Part shown: piece by piece, positions 46,664-54,751 of the stretch
Layout of the letters: each line of letters starts with the position of its first letter
Numbering within the stretch: position 1 is the first letter of the stretch
Assembly (NCBI RefSeq): GCF_900100485.1
Contig: NZ_FNDH01000002.1
Span: 114,434-178,433, forward strand
Reading direction: 5' to 3'
DNA from: Nitrosomonas sp. Nm132
Lineage (GTDB): Bacteria; Pseudomonadota; Gammaproteobacteria; Burkholderiales; Nitrosomonadaceae
Length of the DNA stretch: 64,000 nucleotides
Program-made: the position numbers and the translations under genes
Notes under the pieces: model-generated
Seen by the model: the letters and a program-made list of their open reading frames with translations, nothing else
What the model was told of the DNA's origin: nothing
Database searches by the model: none

Positions 46664-48169
46664 TTAGGCTCTTTCCACAACGATAGTGCGCCCACGTCGA
46701 ACCCACCGGCCGGTGCTCGCAGAGGCTTTAGCTCCGCTCGTCTGCAAAGCATTGTCAGTGAGGCTGGCCGGGAGATTCGGCACATGCCGGCGTAGCGCAG
46801 CCATCAATGCCGTTCTTACTGCGGCCTGAGGATCCGCATTGGGGTCGGCCAGCGCTGCTTGCCTGGCTGCTGTGCCCGCAATGCGGACAAAGCGCCGCGC
46901 CTTTTCCAACTCTGCTTCTTCCGCGTTCAAGCCACTGAATTCAAGTTCCAGTGCTTTGCTCAGCGCTGTTCCCACAGCACCACCGATTGCCGTGCCGACC
47001 CCCGGTATCGGAATAAAGGATCCTAATGCCTTGCCCACGACCGGAAGCGCGACCTTGCCAATAGCTTTCAGACCTTTGCCCAGTACGGGCAGCACTCGCT
47101 TGCCAATGAAGCGGCCCGCTTTCTTGATCCCCCTGCCTATTCCCTTGAACAACTTGCCGAGAAACTGGTCCAGCTCTTCCTCACTGGAAATCGATAACAA
47201 TTCCGCGGCAAGCTCGATTTCTTCAGCTTCATTGAACGGGCTTTCCAGTGCTATTTCGAGCTCTCGCTGATTGGTGACCAGCCCAGTTGGATTCAGAGCA
47301 GCCCGAAGGCCCTCTTCGATTGCTTTATGTTGAGATGTCAGTACCCAGCAAAAGGCATAATTGTCGGGATTGAGACCGAAGAATATCGCATCCCGGCGGT
47401 ATCCTTGCATTCGCTCGCGAAGGTTTTCGCTTTCACCGACATAACCGATGTGGCCGCTGGGCGAGCGATGACGGAAAATGAGAAGATATACACCCCGTTG
47501 CTGGGGAGCGCGATGATACTGCGAGAGCCGATAACATCGCCTGGTGGCCCAGAGTCCCTGATCTGCTGGCAACATGTGTGTGAGGAGCCTGCTGTAATTG
47601 TCTCGAAATGCAGCGGGCAATTCCATTTCCATCCACTCGCTCTCGTAGATGGCACCGAATTCCAGTTCCTCCGATGATGGTTGGTCACCCCGGTTTTCAC
47701 AAGCAACCCTCAATGCTTCTTCGGTATCGGGGCCGGCGATACCGGTTGTTCTGAGGCCTTGCTGCCGCTGAAAACGCCTGACAGCACTGCGCGTTTCCGG
47801 TCCCACAACGCCCGTCACTGGAAGCTGTGTTCCTATCGCTTGATTCAGACAATCCTGTAGCCAGCGCACTCGCTCCGACCCTAACGGTTCGGGTCCAATG
47901 GGATAGGGCTCGCTCACGATACCATAGGGTTCACGTCCCACGCCCCAAGGCCTACGGCGCTTCTTCGGGAGGGGGCGGGGTTTTGCAATCGGCGGGCGCT
48001 TGACTCCCTTCGGCCGTAATCCAGACAGGGAGGGGGACTGGGAATACCATCCTCCGCTCCTGCCGAATGATCGACGACTTCCTCGTTCACTTTCTACTTC
48101 GAACATCTCGCCAGCAAATTCGGGAGCGAGTTCAAAGGGCAACGTTTCAAAGCTGGGCTCTTGATTCAT
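46664..48169 (-). CDS. Peptidoglycan-binding / GIY-YIG-like / glycine-zipper fusion protein
   Basis: 501 residues. After a basic Pro-rich region (50-97), residues 99-157 form a PG-binding-1 domain (VRWLQDCLNQAIG...TGVVGPETRSAVRRFQRQQGL). Residues 226-300 resemble a GIY-YIG domain: RGVYLL, GHIGYVGESENLRERM, and a Glu in HKAIEEGLR. Residues 317-435 repeat the unit found in the two small proteins at 52850 and 53576: ELAAELLSISSEEELDQFL, a Gly-rich hydrophobic stretch (GVGTAIGGAVGTALS) and KARRFVRIAGTAA. It ends GRWVRRGRTIVVERA. A GIY-YIG-like domain joined to wall-binding and membrane-like parts is very unusual. Function unknown. Confidence 0.8.
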   Translation of the reverse strand: MNQEPSFETLPFELAPEFAGEMFEVESERGSRRSFGRSGGWYSQSPSLSGLRPKGVKRPPIAKPRPLPKKRRRPWGVGREPYGIVSEPYPIGPEPLGSERVRWLQDCLNQAIGTQLPVTGVVGPETRSAVRRFQRQQGLRTTGIAGPDTEEALRVACENRGDQPSSEELEFGAIYESEWMEMELPAAFRDNYSRLLTHMLPADQGLWATRRCYRLSQYHRAPQQRGVYLLIFRHRSPSGHIGYVGESENLRERMQGYRRDAIFFGLNPDNYAFCWVLTSQHKAIEEGLRAALNPTGLVTNQRELEIALESPFNEAEEIELAAELLSISSEEELDQFLGKLFKGIGRGIKKAGRFIGKRVLPVLGKGLKAIGKVALPVVGKALGSFIPIPGVGTAIGGAVGTALSKALELEFSGLNAEEAELEKARRFVRIAGTAARQAALADPNADPQAAVRTALMAALRRHVPNLPASLTDNALQTSGAKASASTGRWVRRGRTIVVERA

Positions 48170-48194
48170 GATTCACCTCTAGAATGTAGTGTCA

Positions 48195-49334
48195 CTATCT
48201 TGATTGGCAGGCCGAAGTTGGCTGCCCCTTAAGCTGTTCGTTGTTTGTTGGAGTTTTGACACTATTGGCCAATGAATCCAACATATCTATACATCGATCC
48301 ATCTCCATAGCGCAGTGCCGGGCCGTGATCAAAAAACTCAGACGGGCTTCCCTATTATTGTGGGGGCGTGATAATACGGCTTGAACGCCCCGCTGAGAAA
48401 GACGTTGGTGTAGCCGCACAGCCGCATCCCCAGCAATGCCGTGGAGGGTTTGAACTGGAAACCAGCCGCCGGCGGAAGACCCTCCGACGAACTCCAATCC
48501 TTTTCGGAATTGTCCGACTCGCTGAGCGAGCCTTTGTCTCAACAAATTACCCTGAACCTGGTTTACCGTCAGCGCATGCGCAGCAGCCTGGATAACGGCC
48601 ACCGAAGGAGGACTGCTATGCACTCGGGTGTCGCTTGCAGTTTTAAATCGTTTGAGCCAATGCTGGCTCCCTGCAAGAACCGCTACCGGCACACCCAACC
48701 CCTTTGCCAGAGAAGAACCCACCAGGATGTCCGGCCCGGAATGCCCACTCCAGCGCAAAATGCCTCCCCCGCCATGGCCATAGGGGGCACACCCTACGGG
48801 CGCTTCCCCCAAGATGCCCAACGCCTGAGTATCATCCAAAACCAGCAGACCGCCAAAGCGTCTCACAATCTCCAAATAGTCGCCGATGGGGGCTGCCTTG
48901 CTACAAACGGGGCAGAAGCCATTGGCGACCACCACCGGATATTTCCTTTTACGTATCTGCAGCTTAATTTGAGACAAAAGCGCTGTGGCATCGTGATGAC
49001 GAAAGCGGTGAACGGCAACACCTCTTGCACCTACCCGCTCCACTCCCCACCGCACGGTTGCATAAGCCCCCTCATCCAGATATACAGTCACCGGTTGCAG
49101 GCATAACATCCCGAATAAATCCCAAAACAAATGCAAGGTGGAAGGCATCAGAACGCCTTGCTCGCAGCCCTGTAACTGCGCCAGTCTTTGAGCCACTTCT
49201 TCGGCACCGGGGGGTTCGGCCAGAGCTGCCGGCACACCCAAGGTGAGCTGCTTCCAAGGCTGCAGAAGCCAACTCGGGTGATGCAACCCAAGGTAGAGTG
49301 CCGAAGTGAAGTTGATCATGTTTGATGACCTCAA
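48195..49334 (-). CDS. PLP-dependent enzyme of the KBL/AOS (alpha-oxoamine synthase) type
   Basis: 379 residues. Fold-type I PLP enzyme: LVLDDTQALGILG (Asp167/168, like DEAHALG), and SSLAKGLGVPVAVLAG with the Schiff-base Lys211. The substrate-side segment ANGFCPVCSKAAPI carries a CPVC pair where relatives have DGVFSMDG-type sequence, so substrate use may differ. ATG 49334 overlaps the upstream stop (ATGA); a second ATG at 49319 is possible. Expected chemistry is decarboxylative condensation of an amino acid with an acyl group; the actual substrate is unknown. Confidence 0.75.
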   Translation of the reverse strand: MRSSNMINFTSALYLGLHHPSWLLQPWKQLTLGVPAALAEPPGAEEVAQRLAQLQGCEQGVLMPSTLHLFWDLFGMLCLQPVTVYLDEGAYATVRWGVERVGARGVAVHRFRHHDATALLSQIKLQIRKRKYPVVVANGFCPVCSKAAPIGDYLEIVRRFGGLLVLDDTQALGILGEAPVGCAPYGHGGGGILRWSGHSGPDILVGSSLAKGLGVPVAVLAGSQHWLKRFKTASDTRVHSSPPSVAVIQAAAHALTVNQVQGNLLRQRLAQRVGQFRKGLEFVGGSSAGGWFPVQTLHGIAGDAAVRLHQRLSQRGVQAVLSRPHNNREARLSFLITARHCAMEMDRCIDMLDSLANSVKTPTNNEQLKGQPTSACQSR

Positions 49335-51490
49335 CTTGCCCGCTGTTGGCTTGCCAGCCGCTTCTGCAACAATACTGATGGCAAGGTGGAATCCACACGC
49401 GCATTCACCGTTGGATCAGCCGATAGATCCACGCCCGTTGCCGCACGGTAAGCATGGATGTAACCCTGCGCCTGCGGACGGAAAAACCGTGCCCAATTAA
49501 GCGCCTTAACAGGCTCGAACTCATCGCTCCAATGACCCCAGCGGATTGAAAGCAATAGCTGCTCGCCGAACATGCCAAGGTTGCGGAAGTGCAGTACACT
49601 GGTGTCGGTCCAACCCTGGAGTTTCTTCATCGCATCGACGCGGTCCATCCAGGGCTCAGGGTAAGCCACCATGATACGGGTCGGCAAAAGCTCCCGAAAT
49701 TCGGGTCTGGCCAGCAACCACTGCTGCATCAGCATTTCAATGCGGGCACTCGACGGCAGATCTCCGAACTGGTTGTGAGCCCCTTGGGAAAGAATCAAAT
49801 GCACTTCCTTGAGCGCATTGAGCACCGGGAAGGCGTCGGCTTTAACCGTGGTATCGTCATCCTGCTTATAGAACACGGTACACAAGCGTAACAAGTGGTG
49901 GAATGCCTCCAGGAATTTCGAACGTGTATCCACAGGACTGAAATTCTGAACAGCCTTACCTTCCAGTCGCAAACCGTAATGGTGATCGTATTCGTAGTTG
50001 CGCCGATTGATCGTCAGCCGATGCGGCTCATCCTGGATATAACTCCATAGCAAATTATTGAGTGGACGCAATGGATCCATCTCCAGGTTAGCAAGCGGGT
50101 CCTGGACTGACGAGCGTATGTTCTGGAAGCGTCGCGAGATAGCGTTCATCGACTGCACGAGCATGCCTTCTTCGTGCCAGTAGGACCAGATGAGTTCCAA
50201 CAGGCAAGGGTTTTCAAGTTTCTCTTGCAGCAAACCGAAGCAATTGTCGAATATTTCGGCTAAATCTCCTTGGTTTCTCGGGACAGCATTTTCGAACAAT
50301 GTAGTCTTGATTGGAATATCGGGTAGTTTTCGCCGAATAACCGCAAGATAAGGCAGTGTTTTATCGCCGTTCACGGGCACAAGATATTGGTCGAAAGCAG
50401 TACTCAGCCCCACGTCTGGAATGGGCAGGTCTCTGCGGTTAAGATAGGCGTCATCGCGATTTGGGCGATTCGTATTCGGATCGAACGGTAGCGGTTCTTG
50501 CTGCACGCCGCAGTTGACCATCACGAAGGCCTCGGTGGCTGCCTTCATGACGCGATAGGCGTCGGAGTCGGCAAAGGGTAGGAAACGTTGAATCTTCAGT
50601 CGATCGTATTCTTCTTTCTTGGTAATAAAACGCCCATCTTCAAAGCCATTTTTTGGGTTTGGAGGTTTCCCGCCACAAAAAATCCAATCCATGAAGCGAA
50701 GATAATTATTGAACGAGAGTGCGTCTGTGCTGTTGCGAATTCCTGTCCAGAACGCGGTGTCTTCAGTGAAAGAAGTCTCCGTACGCGTCAGCGAGACGTT
50801 TAGATTGCCTTCAACATTGGTTATTGGCGGCTGATTGGAAAAGACAGGTATTTCCTTGGTGACTGAGGCGCTTCCTATTTCGCTCATTGTGGCGCTGACT
50901 CTGATTTCACCCACATGCCCATGCGTACTGAGATGAACCATATCGCGCGCGGTATCGGATTCATAAAAATGGCCGCGGGTTGTTGCCCATCTGATCTTTC
51001 GATTTCCCGGTTGTATTGTTAAGTTATGATGGACGCTGAAAACCCAGGTAGTTCCTGCATCCGCCTGAATGCACTGATTAAATTCTGTTCCTTGACAATT
51101 CTCCGCAAGTGCTCCCCACTCGATGTCAAACTGCAAAGGAATGACTATTGTTCTAGTGAGACAGCTGTCCTGTGTTACCGTGATGTCCGCTTTTTTAGAG
51201 ACGATTCCAAAAGCTTCGCAACAGATTTCATAGTCGCCACAGGGTACTTCGAGAATGGCAAGAGCATCTTCATTAGTCTCTTTTCGATAAATTTTTTCTT
51301 CGCAAGAATACTCATCCGAATGCTCTTCGACGCCTCCTTTCGTTTTAGATTTCTGCTGAGCTTGCCCAGCGCTTTCTTTACCTCGGCGGGTAAGGGTAAC
51401 CCAAGCATTTCTTATTGGGGTATTTTGGACGGTAGGGTCGTCGGTCACCAAAATGGTCACTTTACCTAACTGCGTATTTTTTGTAGACAT
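49331..51490 (-). CDS. Large Cys-rich protein with N-terminal carboxypeptidase-regulatory-like domain
   Basis: 719 residues, not assigned to a known family. Residues 8-120 look like a carboxypeptidase-regulatory/CNA-B-type beta-sandwich (VTILVTDD..., AILEVPCGDYEICCEAFGIVSK) with extra Cys. Residues 120-220 are a second beta domain (RKIRWATTRGHFYESDTARDMVHLSTHG, invasin/Big-like). The remaining 480 residues are mostly helical with many Trp, His and Arg. No signal peptide or catalytic motif is obvious. Its 3' end overlaps the PLP-enzyme gene by 4 bp, and it starts 24 bp after the protease-like gene. Confidence 0.6.
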   Translation of the reverse strand: MSTKNTQLGKVTILVTDDPTVQNTPIRNAWVTLTRRGKESAGQAQQKSKTKGGVEEHSDEYSCEEKIYRKETNEDALAILEVPCGDYEICCEAFGIVSKKADITVTQDSCLTRTIVIPLQFDIEWGALAENCQGTEFNQCIQADAGTTWVFSVHHNLTIQPGNRKIRWATTRGHFYESDTARDMVHLSTHGHVGEIRVSATMSEIGSASVTKEIPVFSNQPPITNVEGNLNVSLTRTETSFTEDTAFWTGIRNSTDALSFNNYLRFMDWIFCGGKPPNPKNGFEDGRFITKKEEYDRLKIQRFLPFADSDAYRVMKAATEAFVMVNCGVQQEPLPFDPNTNRPNRDDAYLNRRDLPIPDVGLSTAFDQYLVPVNGDKTLPYLAVIRRKLPDIPIKTTLFENAVPRNQGDLAEIFDNCFGLLQEKLENPCLLELIWSYWHEEGMLVQSMNAISRRFQNIRSSVQDPLANLEMDPLRPLNNLLWSYIQDEPHRLTINRRNYEYDHHYGLRLEGKAVQNFSPVDTRSKFLEAFHHLLRLCTVFYKQDDDTTVKADAFPVLNALKEVHLILSQGAHNQFGDLPSSARIEMLMQQWLLARPEFRELLPTRIMVAYPEPWMDRVDAMKKLQGWTDTSVLHFRNLGMFGEQLLLSIRWGHWSDEFEPVKALNWARFFRPQAQGYIHAYRAATGVDLSADPTVNARVDSTLPSVLLQKRLASQQRAS

Positions 51491-51514
51491 GGACGTCTCC
51501 TTAATAAATGATGA

Positions 51515-52843
51515 TCAATATTGGATTGCCAGTTTAAACTCTGGTGTTCTGTGTCCCCAGCCCTGTCTGGAGCAGTCTTCGGATACTTGCAAGGTGCTGC
51601 TCAGCGCCCAGTGAGTCAGCAGTTTGGACAGGATGGCGCTTTCCTGTTCCGGACTCATGCGACCGTCGGAACGCGCCTGACCAATCACGGCAAAAGCCAA
51701 GGTAGGGGGCGCCCGGTACATTTTCGACGGCTGTTGCCGCCAAACCTGCAAAAGCGCCTGAAGATAGTGCGGTTGACGGTTTCGCACCTGCAAGGCTTCG
51801 GCCAGGCTATGGCCGCGCAGGCTTAGGGGTCTGTGGTTAACCAACAGTGCGACAAAGCCAGGTAACGTCGCCTGCAAAGCACCATAATTCCGCTGCTGCT
51901 CTGCACCCAGTCCGCTAAGCGGGTAATACGCTTCCCATAACCGAGCCAGGCGTTCCCACTGCGGATGAGGATAGAGCGCCTGCCCCATGGCACAGCTCAG
52001 CTTGACGCGTATCCAAGGAGAAGGATGGGGATCATCCCGATTCAGGCGGAACATAAAAGCACGCGGCAGGCTTACGACACCCATTAACCCCAAAGTAGAA
52101 GCAATCCCGATGCGAGCAACAGACCAAAAATCAGCAACGACCTCGGAAATCCACCGCTCCCATAACGACCAGATGGCGCTATGAGATCCGCTGCCTCGTT
52201 GCATTCCTTGCAAAACAGGACGAAGTGAATTCACCAAATTAAGCAGAGCAGCAGCCTGATGACCCACTTCGTGAACCAGGGAAGAGGCGATACCGCTGCC
52301 GATCAGACGTTCCCTCGGCACACGAATCACAGCCACCGGATTTTCGCCACCACCCGGGAGCCGTGTGCGAACCCGCCGAATGGCGGCCCCGACGCCGCGA
52401 TCGAAATAACAGATGACGGGGGGCACATCATAGTAATGACCAGTCAATGTCAGCGCGTCGGCAGAAACGACATCGAGTCCTGAAAGCCACACACCGATTT
52501 CATTCTCGCTACGTTGCGTCAATGCATCGTTGAACAAATCGAACTGAGTCAAGACGGTATTGAACCTAAGCCGGAGTATTGAAAATAGCCGTTGCGCCTG
52601 CGCTGGGCTCGCTCTTTGACCTGACGGCCCCCGCAACCAGCTTATATAACGCCGGATTAAACCTCTCAGCTCTCGCCGGCCTTTCATGAGATACCGTTCG
52701 ATGCCGGTTTGTGCTGCTGGCAGAATAGCCGCCGCCGGCAACATGCTTTCATGCAATGCAAAAGGCTTGATGCGTTCTAATCTGGTCATCAACGCACGAG
52801 CTTCCTGCTCGAGCATCCATGTGGCATAGGAAGCGGCGGCCAT
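51515..52843 (-). CDS. HEXXH zinc-peptidase-like protein
   Basis: 442 residues. Zinc motif HEVGH at 191-195 in SSLVHEVGHQAAALLN and a candidate third ligand in WISEVVADFWSV (Glu234, Asp238), arranged like gluzincin peptidases. Residues 1-110 are helical and Arg-rich. No signal peptide seen. It begins 6 bp after a glycine-zipper gene, so is tightly coupled. The overall family was not recognised; peptidase activity is inferred from the zinc motif. Confidence 0.65.
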   Translation of the reverse strand: MAAASYATWMLEQEARALMTRLERIKPFALHESMLPAAAILPAAQTGIERYLMKGRRELRGLIRRYISWLRGPSGQRASPAQAQRLFSILRLRFNTVLTQFDLFNDALTQRSENEIGVWLSGLDVVSADALTLTGHYYDVPPVICYFDRGVGAAIRRVRTRLPGGGENPVAVIRVPRERLIGSGIASSLVHEVGHQAAALLNLVNSLRPVLQGMQRGSGSHSAIWSLWERWISEVVADFWSVARIGIASTLGLMGVVSLPRAFMFRLNRDDPHPSPWIRVKLSCAMGQALYPHPQWERLARLWEAYYPLSGLGAEQQRNYGALQATLPGFVALLVNHRPLSLRGHSLAEALQVRNRQPHYLQALLQVWRQQPSKMYRAPPTLAFAVIGQARSDGRMSPEQESAILSKLLTHWALSSTLQVSEDCSRQGWGHRTPEFKLAIQY

Positions 52844-52849
52844 GATGGC

Positions 52850-53536
52850 TCAAACCCCAAACAGAATAATCTTGTTGCCACGGCGCATCCAGCGACCGCT
52901 TCTCGCTCCACTTCCGCAAGAAGGACAGACTGTACCCGCGGTGCCGCCAGGAACTGTAGGCCGGATGCCACTGACTAGACCTGGAGCCAGTTGACGAGCG
53001 GCTGCCAGCACGGCCGATTGAGCGGCTGCTCGCGGATTAGCCGTCGGTGGCGCTGAGGCTGCATTTTTAGCGGCTGTTCCGGCAAACTGAACGAAGCTTT
53101 TCGCGGCCTCGTATTCCTGGTCCTCCAGACTTAATCCCTCCAATTCCAAACCGAAGATTCGACCAGCAGTGGATGCAACCTGACTGCCGATTTTGGCGCC
53201 GCTACTGCCGCCGAAATAACCGCCGATAGCGCTGCCCACCATGGGCAGCGCTTTCTTGGCTGCGCCTTTCAAGAGCCCGCCGAGCTGTTGGCCTACCGGT
53301 GACTTGATAAACTGGCCGGCGACTCGACCAGCCCTTTTGATGAGGCTACCCAGGAACTGCTCCAGCTCTGCTTCACTGCTGACCTCCAACAGCTCGGCAG
53401 CGAGCTCCATCGCTTCTGCTTCACTGAAAACACCCGCTTCAGTGCTCCATTCGGTTTCACCATCTTCGTATTGTTCATATTCGTAATTTTCCAGCTCATG
53501 GCTGGTTTCCAGTTGAGTGCGGTCGATATCGTGCAT
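52850..53536 (-). CDS. Acidic glycine-zipper protein B with C-terminal GRWxRRG motif
   Basis: 228 residues. Very acidic N-terminus (NYEYEQYEDGETEW, 17-30), a helical ELAAELLEVSSEAELEQFLGSLIKRAG (45-70), a Gly-rich hydrophobic glycine-zipper hairpin (KALPMVGSAIGGYFGGSSGA and onward, 95-130), a conserved KSFVQFAGTAAKNA (146-159), an Ala-rich helix, CPSC (204-207), and the end GRWMRRGNKIILFGV. Paralogous to 53576-54253 and to the C-terminal part of the 501-residue fusion. Glycine zippers often mediate membrane insertion or oligomerisation. Function unknown. Confidence 0.75.
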   Translation of the reverse strand: MHDIDRTQLETSHELENYEYEQYEDGETEWSTEAGVFSEAEAMELAAELLEVSSEAELEQFLGSLIKRAGRVAGQFIKSPVGQQLGGLLKGAAKKALPMVGSAIGGYFGGSSGAKIGSQVASTAGRIFGLELEGLSLEDQEYEAAKSFVQFAGTAAKNAASAPPTANPRAAAQSAVLAAARQLAPGLVSGIRPTVPGGTAGTVCPSCGSGARSGRWMRRGNKIILFGV

Positions 53537-53575
53537 GGCGTTATCCTCCTTGAGAAATGTGTTGCCAGGGGTTGT

Positions 53576-54253
53576 TCACGCATTGAGAATAATGATGTTG
53601 CGGCCTCGCCGAATCCATCGACCACTACGGCCCTTACCCGGCACAGTCGATGGCGCAGCAGATCCTGAGCCCGAGGCTAACAGATTGGGTGCATATTTTT
53701 GCGCAGCTTTAATTGCTGCAGCTTGAGCGGCAGTGCGTGGATCGATAGAAGCGGGTGCTGAAACTGCATTTTTGACAGTGTTAGCGGCAAAACGGACGAA
53801 TTGCTTTCCGCCTTCAAATTCACGATCTTCCTGGCTCAATGCTTCAAGTTCAAGCCCCAGCGCACTACCTGCTGCAGAGGCGAGACCGCTGCCAATCTTG
53901 GCCCCTAACGGCCCGCCGAAATAGGCACCCAACGCACCGCCAGCAATGGGCAAGGCTTTTTTGGCAACACCCTTGAGTACCCCTCCCACAGCTCGACCAA
54001 TGGGAGATTTCACTACCTTACGGAGAGCTCCGCCGGCCTTCTTGATTAACCCACCCAGGAAGCGATCAAGCTCCTCTTCATTAGTCACTTCTAGAAGCTC
54101 GGCAGTCAGTTCCATCACTTCACTTTCGCTAAATACCTCCGCCCATTCTGCTTCACCGTCTTCGAATTGTTCAAATTGCTCACCTTCGTATTGCTCGCTC
54201 TCAAAACTGCTCATTTCCGGATTGAATTCGAATATGTTTTCGCTCTCATACAT
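53576..54253 (-). CDS. Acidic glycine-zipper protein A with C-terminal GRWxRRG motif (first gene of the cluster)
   Basis: 225 residues with the same plan as protein B: acidic start (ESEQYEGEQFEQFEDGEAEW), ELTAELLEVTNEEELDRFLGGLIKKAG (48-74), glycine-zipper hairpin (KALPIAGGALGAYFGGPLGA and onward, 99-134), KQFVRFAANTVKNAVSA, and the end GRWIRRGRNIIILNA. It lacks the CPSC pair of protein B. It is about 130 bp downstream of the sigma-54 promoter and 39 bp before protein B. No Sec signal peptide. Function unknown. Confidence 0.75.
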   Translation of the reverse strand: MYESENIFEFNPEMSSFESEQYEGEQFEQFEDGEAEWAEVFSESEVMELTAELLEVTNEEELDRFLGGLIKKAGGALRKVVKSPIGRAVGGVLKGVAKKALPIAGGALGAYFGGPLGAKIGSGLASAAGSALGLELEALSQEDREFEGGKQFVRFAANTVKNAVSAPASIDPRTAAQAAAIKAAQKYAPNLLASGSGSAAPSTVPGKGRSGRWIRRGRNIIILNA

Positions 54254-54394
54254 GGCTTAGTCCTCCAATTCTCAGGTTCTCCGTCACGCTCCGGCTTGTG
54301 ACTCATCCAGGCATCAGGCCCAGCGTTAACGCGTTTGATTTCATTTTCGTCAGGACAACTTGTTCAACTTTGGTTGCCTTCATTAAAAATAATG

Positions 54395-54411
54395 AGCAAG
54401 TAGCGTGCCAG
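54395..54411 (-). promoter_or_regulatory. Sigma-54 (-24/-12) promoter of the cluster
   Basis: The minus strand reads CTGGCACGCTACTTGCT, matching the consensus TGGCACG-N4-TTGCW at every conserved base. The start of transcription would be near 54385, about 130 bp before the ATG of protein A. A sigma-54 activator gene lies at the other end of the cluster. Confidence 0.85.
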
Positions 54412-54519
54412 AAATTATTGTTATCCGAATGCTCGGCAGGTAGAATAGTTAATACATTGAAAATAAAATGAAATAATCATTCAGCCTTCGGCTTTAACAT
54501 GAAAGTGGAAATATACGAC

Positions 54520-54532
54520 CCAGCGAAGCTGG
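54520..54532. promoter_or_regulatory. Candidate upstream activator dyad
   Basis: CCAGC-GAA-GCTGG is a perfect dyad about 110 bp upstream of the -24 element, the usual distance for an enhancer-binding protein. It is a candidate only; it could also belong to ribE control. Confidence 0.25.
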
Positions 54533-54751
54533 TTTCGGCAAATGCGACAAATACCCTTTGGAAAGCGAAAAATGTTTCGGCCCTATCCCTATTATGTGGC
54601 GTTGATAAAGCCAGCCGGCTTTATGTGTTGGAAACTGAGTAACGCTCAGTTATTTGCTGTACGGCAATTAAGGCAGCTGCCGTATGCTGTTCTTGTCCGC
54701 CAAGAACCGCATCAACAAGGTGGCAGTATCTTAATGTTTGGAAAATAAAAA

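Larger units (their letters stand above)
54254..54751. other. Intergenic regulatory spacer, about 500 bp
   Basis: Separates the minus-strand cluster from plus-strand ribE. It holds the sigma-54 promoter (54395-54411) and the dyad CCAGCGAAGCTGG (54520-54532). Short frames at 54499-54642 and 54542-54748 have no convincing RBS or homology. No FMN riboswitch blocks are present before ribE. Confidence 0.5.

Noticed and set aside
54254..54751. FMN riboswitch before ribE
   Set aside because: None of the conserved RFN blocks are present.
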